Shown in pieces: positions 23,029-28,564 of a stretch of 28,564 nt of DNA. Positions within the stretch are counted from its first letter, which is position 1. Every line of letters begins with the position of its first letter. Origin of the DNA: a virus; the IMG/VR virus record IMGVR_UViG_3300047316_000084, positions 1 through 28,564 of that record, one strand, 5' to 3'. Below the pieces are notes generated by a model. It saw only the letters and a list, made by a program, of their open reading frames with translations, was not told the origin of the DNA and did not search any database. The position numbers were made by a program, and so were the translations under genes.

Positions 23029-23802
23029 TTAGGCCGCGGGCATCGTGAACGAGAACGTGGACAGCGTTTGCGTCGCGCCCGCCACGAAGTTGGTGTTCGA
23101 CATGTTCAGGTCAGCGCCGGAAGTCGCGACCGTGCCATCGAGACGGATGAAGGTCTCGGCGCTATCGGCCACGCCAGCATCGGCTACCGAACCGAGCATA
23201 CGGAACCAGCCAGCGGTACCCGTTTGCGCAGCGATACCCGACCAGACCGTGGTTGCGGGCTTCGAGATAACACCGCCGGATGCGTCATCGAACGTCAGGC
23301 CATTCGCAGCATCTGTGCCGCCGGTAAGGTCCGTGTCCGTCTTGGTGATCGTGGTGACCGTGGAGACCACAACGCCATTGCCCTGCGTGCCCAGTCCGGG
23401 CTTTGCGGTCAGCGTGATGGTTGCGGGCAGCGTGAATGATGCGACGAACTTGGTGTTCTTCGAGTTGTCGTTGATCGCCGAGATTACGTCAAGCGCCGTC
23501 TGTGCCAGCGTGCCATTGAAAGGCACTGCGGCGGGCAGGATAGAAATGGCATCCACCGTGATCGTGTTGACTGAACCTGCGCCGCCGCCGGTTAGCGCGA
23601 CGCTACCCACCGCCTGAACCTCCGGGGTGAAGACACCCGCGTTCAACGTGATGGTGGCGAGGAGAGTTCCAGCGATAGCCGCGTCCGGGCTGGCGGGCTT
23701 ACTGCCCGTGTAAACCTGAATGCGGCTGTTGGCGAAGGCTTGCTTCAGTGCACCGCCTTCGAGAAGAAAATTGCGAAGTCCTGTGGAAAGGCCCAAGCTC
23801 AT
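23029..23802 (-). CDS. Beta-rich structural protein, paralog A
   Basis: This 257-aa protein begins MSLGLSTGLRNFLLEGGALK and shows the same architecture as the 259-aa protein downstream: a short helical head, then a two-part beta domain with VYTGSKPASPDAA, INDNSKNT, ITLTAKPGLG, GTAGWFRMLG and GATQTLSTFSF. The tandem arrangement, about equal length and shared motifs indicate a local duplication followed by divergence. The probable site of action is the virion. The start has the strong leader AACAAAAGGAGA seven bases before the ATG. Confidence 0.78.
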   Translation of the reverse strand: MSLGLSTGLRNFLLEGGALKQAFANSRIQVYTGSKPASPDAAIAGTLLATITLNAGVFTPEVQAVGSVALTGGGAGSVNTITVDAISILPAAVPFNGTLAQTALDVISAINDNSKNTKFVASFTLPATITLTAKPGLGTQGNGVVVSTVTTITKTDTDLTGGTDAANGLTFDDASGGVISKPATTVWSGIAAQTGTAGWFRMLGSVADAGVADSAETFIRLDGTVATSGADLNMSNTNFVAGATQTLSTFSFTMPAA

Positions 23803-23829
23803 GTCGATCTCCTTTTGTTAGATATGTCG

Positions 23830-25062
23830 TTAAAACGCTGCGTTCGTGAAGCCTTCGGTTCCACGTAGCGTCACGACGTACTGAATGGTTCCGCCATGGT
23901 GACGCACAATCGCTGAACCTTCCTGCATAACCGGGAAGGCAAACCGCTCCTCGGTCAAGCTGACCAGCGAGCCGCCGTTAAGCCCGGCGACAATCCCCTT
24001 GGTGGTAACGAAGAATACAACCTGTCCTTGTTGGCCTTCGGCGAGATCGTCGGCTGGGCCATAGGCCGCGGTTCCAAGGATCGCGCCATGCACGGACTTT
24101 GTGACACGGGACCACTTCGACGGGTCGCGCCCATCGAGCCAAACTACCTCTGATTCCGTCCCTAAGTATACTCCGTCGTCCATGGGGGCGACAAGGGTTA
24201 TACGCTCGGGAAACGGCAAGCCCTTGCGCAGATCGAATAGCTCCGGTGCGTAGGGCTCGCTACGATACAACGTGTTGCCGCGGGCGAGTAGGATGTGCCC
24301 GGCGAACTGAGCGATCAACCGGCTGGGCAGGGCGGGGCTCAGGAACTGGGTCGCAAGCGGCAGCGTGCCAGTGCGGGGCTCATCGTAGGTCGCGGTGGTG
24401 GCATTCACCGGCAGATTGAACAGGGCGAACGGCTGGTCACCGTTGACCGAAGTGACGTATAGTCGTTTAAATGCTACCTCAGAACTGGGCGGGACGGGTA
24501 GGTCCACAAACTTGAGCCCGCCGCGAGCCAGCAATTCGAAGCCGCCTGTGCCCGGAGCGCCCGATTCTTGACCATCAGCGCGCACGTAGGTCACGGTGTA
24601 CTGATAGATTCCGGCAGGCAAGCTCCCGCCGATCACAGCAACGAACGGCAGTTTAGCAGGTACCGGTAGACCCCATGCTCGCGCAACGCCATCTTGTACC
24701 ACGCCGGTCTCGGTGCCGTTGGAGAAGAACACACGGGGCCCGACGGAGGCGTAGTACATGCGCTGATCGAGCGTAAGGTCAGACCGAAGCACGCGCTCGG
24801 TAAGGTCTGGCATGACTTGGATGAGATTGCTGCCACCGATCTGTAGCACGGTCATCCCGTTGCTCCAGAGAGAATGCCGAGGCGTCACGATGGTCGTGAC
24901 TTCATAGCCCTTGCGGCGGCGGAGGCGGAAGGCATCGGTCTGATCGACGTTTAAAGCAACGGCGAGATCGCCCGGATCGAAGCTCTCGATACCCACCGTG
25001 TTACGAAGGCCGAGGAACTTGTCGAACGTGAATACGTCCTTGTCTTCGTTAGTAGTAGCCAT
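23830..25062 (-). CDS. Tail protein, beta-propeller-like (nozzle candidate)
   Basis: I start this gene at the ATG at 25062 (MATTNEDKDVFTFDKF), giving 410 aa. A longer frame reaches 25200, but its extra 46 residues lie in the coding sequence of the adaptor gene and look like a shadow. The N-terminus has FDPGDLAVALNVDQTDAFRL followed by RRRKGYE, a pattern seen in tail proteins that begin with a 'NV ... RRG' strand pair. The rest is repeated beta strands (YYASVGPRVFFSNG, GIYQYTVTYVRADG, RLIAQFAGHILLARG, GVYLGTESEVVWLDG) that suggest propeller blades. It lies directly after the adaptor gene, overlapping it by 14 bases, where podoviruses encode tail nozzle proteins. Confidence 0.72.
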   Translation of the reverse strand: MATTNEDKDVFTFDKFLGLRNTVGIESFDPGDLAVALNVDQTDAFRLRRRKGYEVTTIVTPRHSLWSNGMTVLQIGGSNLIQVMPDLTERVLRSDLTLDQRMYYASVGPRVFFSNGTETGVVQDGVARAWGLPVPAKLPFVAVIGGSLPAGIYQYTVTYVRADGQESGAPGTGGFELLARGGLKFVDLPVPPSSEVAFKRLYVTSVNGDQPFALFNLPVNATTATYDEPRTGTLPLATQFLSPALPSRLIAQFAGHILLARGNTLYRSEPYAPELFDLRKGLPFPERITLVAPMDDGVYLGTESEVVWLDGRDPSKWSRVTKSVHGAILGTAAYGPADDLAEGQQGQVVFFVTTKGIVAGLNGGSLVSLTEERFAFPVMQEGSAIVRHHGGTIQYVVTLRGTEGFTNAAF

Positions 25063-25807
25063 CTTCCGTGCCTCGGCCCCACCCTTGGAAACGGAACTGC
25101 GGCATGGACTGCTGACGACGCTCGCGGTCGCGTTTGGCGATGGCGCAACGCTCGTTGAACTCGGCGACCCATTCCTTGCCGAGCTTGCGCAGCCCAGCAT
25201 CGATGTCAGCAGTATTCGCCATGCACGAGCCCGCGGCGAACTTCGCCAGTTCGAGATGGTGCTCCTCGGGAACCTCGGGCTCCTTGTCCGGGGCGTCCAA
25301 TGTCATCGGCACGAGCGGCAGGCGCACAACCGACAACATCAACTTGAGCACCGCGGACGGAGTATCCGGCTTGCGACGGATGCGAATGATGCGCGTGCCC
25401 AGATCGGTAGAGAACCGCTGCGGACGACCGGGCGTCTCGATCATTAGCGTGTTGATGTCCCAGAAGTCCGGGTCCATCAACTGCGTATCGGGATAGATGC
25501 GGTTGTCGTTGTAGCCGACCCGGACCAGATCGATATCGCTGTCGCTCAGGCGCACGGCCTTCACGAACAGGATCGACTTGTGGAAAGCGTAGTTGTTGAC
25601 GTTCTCCTGCAACTGAATCTGCGTGACGGTGGGCGTCGTCAAATCCTCGATCACCCACGCATCCCGCGCGAGCTTGCGTTCGGCCTCATTGAGATACCGG
25701 AGCACTACCTCGTCCGAAAATAGCTCATCGCTCGCGCCTTCCAGAAGGTCAGCGCGGTCGTCGAGCATCGGACCCGAGATGTGCTCCAGTAGCTCAGAGG
25801 TTTTCAT
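25049..25807 (-). CDS. Head-tail adaptor protein candidate
   Basis: The 252-aa protein begins MKTSELLEHISGPMLDD, followed by VVLRYLNEAERKLARDAWVIED, a helix pattern common in phage adaptor (gatekeeper) proteins that ring the portal. A beta section follows (YAFHKSILFVKAVRLSD, IDLVRVGYNDNRIY), then PEVPEEHHLELAKFAAGSCM, and a charged C-terminal helix with EFNERCAIAKRDRERRQQ. The EEHHLELAKFAAG helix is also typical of these proteins. The place between the capsid gene cluster and the tail gene fits a head-tail connector. The ATG lies three bases after the previous stop. Confidence 0.72.
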   Translation of the reverse strand: MKTSELLEHISGPMLDDRADLLEGASDELFSDEVVLRYLNEAERKLARDAWVIEDLTTPTVTQIQLQENVNNYAFHKSILFVKAVRLSDSDIDLVRVGYNDNRIYPDTQLMDPDFWDINTLMIETPGRPQRFSTDLGTRIIRIRRKPDTPSAVLKLMLSVVRLPLVPMTLDAPDKEPEVPEEHHLELAKFAAGSCMANTADIDAGLRKLGKEWVAEFNERCAIAKRDRERRQQSMPQFRFQGWGRGTEDGYY

Positions 25808-25810
25808 GTA

Positions 25811-26299
25811 CTAGATCGTCTCCGTCACCGGGATGTTCGGCTGCGGTTCGACCCGCGCGCCTGCTTCATCCACCGTCTTGCCGAAAATCTGGAACGGGAA
25901 TCGGCGGGCTTTGCGCCAGCCTTCATACCCGGCCGGGTTGCCGAAGGTGTCCAGCTTGATGATAGGACGTTCCTCGACGGCATTGCGCAGGACATCGACG
26001 ACTTCCTCCGGCACCTCGACGACCTTGCCACGCTTGATCTGGTACATGCGGCCGTTGACCTGCACCGGTACCGGATCGACTTCGTTGGGGTCACGTGCTT
26101 CGTCGATCAGGATCGCGAAACGCTCCCTGCCCTTCGAGCGCGATTCGTTCGCGCTGTTGCGGTGCTGGTCGAGAAGTTGCGCAGCATCGCGCTGCTTTTT
26201 CTCCGTCTCCAGAACCCTGATCCGTTCCATCAGTTGTGGGACGGTCAGTTCCACTTCATTGATGCCACCGGCTGCACCGGCATTCGCTTCTGTGTTCAT
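25811..26299 (-). CDS. Hypothetical phage protein (162 aa)
   Basis: The protein has a short Ala/Gly-rich head, a charged coiled-coil segment (about 15-60, QLMERIRVLETEKKQRDAAQ), then a compact domain with VNGRMYQIKRGKVVEVPEEV and a FPFQIFGKTVDEAG tail. The central segment, in which a 'VNG...Y.I.RG..V.VP..V...L' pattern can be read, occurs in phage genes near the capsid, where it is usually unassigned. The leader ACTTAACAGAAGGAG is identical over 15 bases to that of the major capsid gene. A scaffold or head role is possible but unsupported. Confidence 0.7.
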   Translation of the reverse strand: MNTEANAGAAGGINEVELTVPQLMERIRVLETEKKQRDAAQLLDQHRNSANESRSKGRERFAILIDEARDPNEVDPVPVQVNGRMYQIKRGKVVEVPEEVVDVLRNAVEERPIIKLDTFGNPAGYEGWRKARRFPFQIFGKTVDEAGARVEPQPNIPVTETI

Positions 26300-26327
26300 T
26301 TCCCCCTCCTTCTGTTAAGTTGGCCTA

Positions 26328-26594
26328 CTAGGTACCCTTGGTCACCGCCTCCTCGAAGGCTGCGGCGTAATCATGCTCGGGAAGCTGGGAGAGTGCTGTC
26401 TTCACCAGCTTCAATACCTCGGCGACGCTCTTGGCGGCATAGCTCTCGGTGCAATCGCCGATGTACGGCATGCTCGGTCCATTTTTGGACTTCGCTGCCT
26501 CGGCTTGTTTCTTCTTGATCTCCTCCATGTCGGGAACTTCGACCATGAAGCCATTCTCCAGCGGTTTGATCCGGATGACGTAATCGCCCATCAT
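26328..26594 (-). CDS. Hypothetical small protein (88 aa)
   Basis: The protein begins MMGDYVIRIKPLENGFMVEVPD, then has a Lys/Glu-rich helix (EEIKKKQAEAAKSKNG), a short PYIGDCTESYAAKS segment, and a final helix (VAEVLKLVKTALSQLPEHDYAAAFEEA). Two adjacent ATG codons are possible starts; AGGGAGG sits six bases before the first. It is the first gene after the strong terminator at 26614-26650, so it needs read-through or its own promoter. No family is recognised. Confidence 0.68.
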   Translation of the reverse strand: MMGDYVIRIKPLENGFMVEVPDMEEIKKKQAEAAKSKNGPSMPYIGDCTESYAAKSVAEVLKLVKTALSQLPEHDYAAAFEEAVTKGT

Positions 26595-26609
26595 ATCATA
26601 CCTCCCTTG

Positions 26610-26650
26610 AAAAAAGACCCCGCGCCGACGTGCGCCGAACGCGGGGTCTT
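26610..26650 (-). terminator. Strong rho-independent terminator inside the late operon
   Basis: On the - strand, AAGACCCCGCG pairs with CGCGGGGTCTT (26614-26624 with 26640-26650, 11 bp) around a 15-base loop, and the stem runs into a TTTTTT tract (complement of 26610-26615). It sits just after the 152-aa gene. It would limit read-through from the capsid module into the adaptor/tail genes. Confidence 0.92.
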
Positions 26651-26669
26651 GTAGGTCACGAACCGCCGA

Positions 26670-27128
26670 TTAGGCGACGGCGACCCAGCGATACTGCTTG
26701 TTTTGCAGGTTCGAGCCCGTCGCGATGGTCACGGTGAACAGAGGCTCGGCACCGGGGATCACGGTCTTCGTGTCGTTGATGATCGTGCTCGGGCCGGGAT
26801 AAGCGACGTTGTTCACGACGCCCGCGTTGGTTGCGTCCGGTGTGCCCGATCCGCCATCACGGTTGCCGGTAGCCGAAGCGATCACGATGATCGAACCGGT
26901 GTCCAGAGTACGCGTGCCTGCGGCCACGGTCAGGAGGGTATTGGCATCGACCATGCCTTCGTACTTCTCCGCTGTGATCCGGTCGGTCTCGTTGACCCAC
27001 TGGAAATACGTCGGCAGGAAGCCGAGGGTGATGACGAGCGCGCCGGGAGTGCCTGCGTCGTCGAAGTGACTCCCTTGGGCACGCTTGACGATGCCTTGGG
27101 TTTGAAACTGGGTAGCTGTGATTGTCAT
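26670..27128 (-). CDS. Small virion protein next to the capsid gene (decoration or head-fibre candidate)
   Basis: The 152-aa protein is beta-rich (MTITATQFQTQGIVKRAQGSH, then ALVITLGFLPTYFQWVNETD, TLLTVAAGTRTLDTGSIIVIA, LFTVTIATGSNLQNKQYRWVA). It has no enzymatic motif. A small beta-rich gene immediately after a major capsid gene is often a decoration or fibre protein; the FLPTYFQWVNETDR strand pattern recurs in such phage proteins. The leader is AGAAAAGGAGA, seven bases before the ATG. It lies between a hairpin after the capsid gene and the strong terminator. Confidence 0.68.
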   Translation of the reverse strand: MTITATQFQTQGIVKRAQGSHFDDAGTPGALVITLGFLPTYFQWVNETDRITAEKYEGMVDANTLLTVAAGTRTLDTGSIIVIASATGNRDGGSGTPDATNAGVVNNVAYPGPSTIINDTKTVIPGAEPLFTVTIATGSNLQNKQYRWVAVA

Positions 27129-27163
27129 GCGCGTCTCCTTTTCTGAATGGGGTTGGATCAGCA

Positions 27164-27184
27164 GCCGGGGATTAACACCCCGGC
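27164..27184 (-). other. Stem-loop after the major capsid gene
   Basis: GCCGGGG (27164-27170) pairs with CCCCGGC (27178-27184) around ATTAACA. The downstream side on the - strand has no U tract, so it is more likely an mRNA 3'-end stabiliser or pause than a terminator. Confidence 0.5.
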
Positions 27185-27192
27185 GTCACCGA

Positions 27193-28182
27193 TTAGTTCG
27201 TCGCGGCCACTTCGGCGCGAACCATCCACGCGTCGTTGAGGATGACCGAGTTCTGCATGGTCTTCCAACCGGCCGTACCACGCTGACCGAGGGGGTCGCC
27301 CGCGGCGGGCTTCGGGTTCACGACCATGATCGCGAGGCTGTCCTTGCCCTTGAGCGGGACGATCCCGTAGGCATCCTTGGCGAGATACAGCACCGGATAC
27401 ACGTCGGCGAGGGAACTGCCGGTTGAGATCATGGCACCGGCCGCACCGCCAGCGTTGGCGAACGAGGTGAAAATCGTCGAGCGCAGGTAGCGCACGTCTT
27501 CGACCGCGCCGACTTCGTTGGCGAACGGTGTCACCGTCCCGTACTGCTTGGTCGGGATGAAGCCGGTGATGTTGCGGATGTCGTTCTCCACGTCCGGGTG
27601 AACCAGACCGATGAAGGCCGCTTCGACGGGCTCCGTGCGGAAGTCCGGTGTGGACTTGACGACGGAGGTGATCATCTTCGCGTTCTGGCGCTTGAGGGCA
27701 CGGGTCGCCTTGCGCTGGAGTGCCAGCGTCAGCGGGGTGTTCACATCGGTACGGAGCGAACCGTTCGCGAGGAAGACGTTGGTGCCCGCCTTGATCACGT
27801 TGAAGCGCAGCGTCTCGACGGTCTGGGCGGCTTGTTCGCCGAGAACTTCTGTCAGTTGCTGGAGAAACGGGTCCTCGTGGGTGTCTTCGATCACGTCCGA
27901 GAACGGAACGAAGTCGCCGTACTGCTGAAGGGTCACGGAAACGTCGGTGACCGTCACGCGGCTACCGGCGGGCGTCACACCTTCGACGAGCGGGGTCAGC
28001 GCGAACGGCAGCGAATTGTACCGGCGGAACTTGGCGACCTTCGTGCTCTTGTTCGGCATGACATAGGTCTGGCCGAACTTTTCGAGGACGAGGTAGGGGA
28101 CGCCGCGAGCCAGCATTTTCGCGACGGCGTGGGCAGCGGTCCGGGGTGTGATGTCTCCATAGACCATGGGGGATGCGGACAT
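27193..28182 (-). CDS. Major capsid protein, N4-gp56 family
   Basis: The 329-aa protein matches the pattern of the N4-gp56 family of major capsid proteins: an N-terminal RGVPYLVLEKFGQTYVMPNK, then KVAKFRRYNSLPFALTPLVEG, the strand VTVTDVSVTLQQYGDFVPFSD, a long helix (QLTEVLGEQAAQTVETLRFNVI), an FIGLVHPDVENDIRNI strand (about 190-205), and a C-terminal WKTMQNSVILNDAWMVR. These fit the HK97-like fold that builds the icosahedral shell. The ATG is preceded by the strong leader CAGAAGGAGACACTC. A partial gene lies 32 bases upstream. This is the best-supported structural gene in the window. Confidence 0.9.
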   Translation of the reverse strand: MSASPMVYGDITPRTAAHAVAKMLARGVPYLVLEKFGQTYVMPNKSTKVAKFRRYNSLPFALTPLVEGVTPAGSRVTVTDVSVTLQQYGDFVPFSDVIEDTHEDPFLQQLTEVLGEQAAQTVETLRFNVIKAGTNVFLANGSLRTDVNTPLTLALQRKATRALKRQNAKMITSVVKSTPDFRTEPVEAAFIGLVHPDVENDIRNITGFIPTKQYGTVTPFANEVGAVEDVRYLRSTIFTSFANAGGAAGAMISTGSSLADVYPVLYLAKDAYGIVPLKGKDSLAIMVVNPKPAAGDPLGQRGTAGWKTMQNSVILNDAWMVRAEVAATN

Positions 28183-28214
28183 GAGTGTCTCCTTCTGTTA
28201 AGTGATTGGGGGAA

Positions 28215-28564
28215 TTACGCGCCGAGTACCGAAACCCACTTGCCCGCGGCGATGTCGATCAGGATACGCCGCTTCGTCGCGGCGATAGCCACACCGGTCG
28301 TGCTCGTGATGCCATCGATGGTCTCCGTGGCCGCAGCGTAAAGCTGCATGGAAGTTGCGCCGGAAAGATCGTCGTTGATCACCACGTGCGTCTTGCCGGA
28401 GCCCGTAGCCGCCGGAAGGATCGCCGAATCCGCGGCGTTTGCCACGATGGTAAACCGGTGAACCGACTTGGTGGCCGATAGGGCAAACGATCCGGAAGCC
28501 TGTGTGCCGCCAGCGCCCGCTGTCAGGGTGTCCTCGATGCCCGCCGCGCTGTAGCTGAAAAGAG
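28215..28564 (-). CDS. Unidentified phage protein upstream of the capsid gene (partial, 5' end outside window)
   Basis: The frame is open from the right edge of the window to the stop at 28215, so at least 115 residues are visible and the start lies beyond 28564. The visible part is Ala/Thr/Gly-rich and beta-like (TQASGSFALSATKSVHRFT, then ATGSGKTHVVINDDLSGATS). It contains the string ATGSGKTH, which looks like a P-loop, but the context (no Walker B, beta-rich, low complexity) makes an ATPase unlikely. The end, RRILIDIAAGKWVSVLG, resembles the C-terminal strand of small structural proteins. An internal GTG at 28445 is not the real start. Confidence 0.65.
   Translation of the reverse strand, partial: LFSYSAAGIEDTLTAGAGGTQASGSFALSATKSVHRFTIVANAADSAILPAATGSGKTHVVINDDLSGATSMQLYAAATETIDGITSTTGVAIAATKRRILIDIAAGKWVSVLGA

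Noticed and set aside
25063-25200. N-terminal extension of the beta-propeller-like tail protein
   Set aside because: These 46 codons overlap the end of the adaptor gene and read as low-complexity Ser/Arg/Ala sequence. The ATG at 25062 fits the usual short overlap.
28370-28430. A P-loop (ATGSGKTH) in the partial right-edge protein
   Set aside because: The surrounding sequence is beta-rich and low in complexity with no Walker B motif, so the match is likely by chance.
1-28564. A CRISPR array, insertion sequence or diversity-generating retroelement
   Set aside because: No regularly spaced short repeats, no transposase or reverse transcriptase frame and no template/variable repeat pair were seen. 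The three fibre repeats are too few and too irregularly spaced.

Overview
The window is a piece of a tailed double-stranded DNA phage genome. The recognisable genes are a primase-helicase, a Nudix hydrolase, a tRNA cluster, an N4-gp56-type major capsid protein, a head-tail adaptor candidate, a giant multi-domain virion protein, fibre/adhesin-like proteins and a lysis-like cassette. The DNA is GC-rich (roughly 60%), starts carry strong AAGGAG Shine-Dalgarno sites, and a sigma-70-like promoter precedes the tRNAs, so the host is probably a GC-rich Gram-negative bacterium such as a pseudomonadote. The virion is probably podovirus-like, but portal, terminase and RNA polymerase genes are not in the window.

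Layout: the genome converges on a terminator hairpin near 4850-4868. Left arm (+ strand, 1-4844): the end of a repeat-containing AT-hook protein, a terminator, a small helix-turn-helix protein, the 964-aa primase-helicase, a Nudix hydrolase overlapping it by four bases, a terminator, then a promoter-driven RNA operon: tRNA-His, an unclassified spacer RNA closed by an 18-position helix, tRNA-Ala, tRNA-Thr, and a 50-codon very basic protein. Right arm (- strand, read from 28564 down to 4876): an unidentified partial gene, major capsid protein, a small virion-like protein, a strong terminator, two small unknown genes, adaptor, tail/propeller-like protein, two paralogous beta-rich proteins, a SPRY-domain adhesin-like protein, a long helical protein, an Ala/Gly-rich protein, the 2642-aa giant, a 199-aa and a 361-aa fibre-like pair, then small genes holding membrane proteins and a DUF5675 protein.

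The left arm handles replication, nucleotide housekeeping and translation support. The right arm is a tightly packed late operon: most neighbours overlap or lie within 30 bases, and hairpins sit after the capsid gene, after the 152-aa gene and after the 259-aa paralog, which probably tunes expression. The most interesting items are the structured RNA between the tRNAs, the giant polyvalent protein (ART-like domain, HExxH metallopeptidase motif, PLxRFG-like C-terminus), the strand-consistent excess of TTTAAAC, the low-GC SPRY module, and a pair of small proteins with related N-termini flanking the DUF5675 gene.
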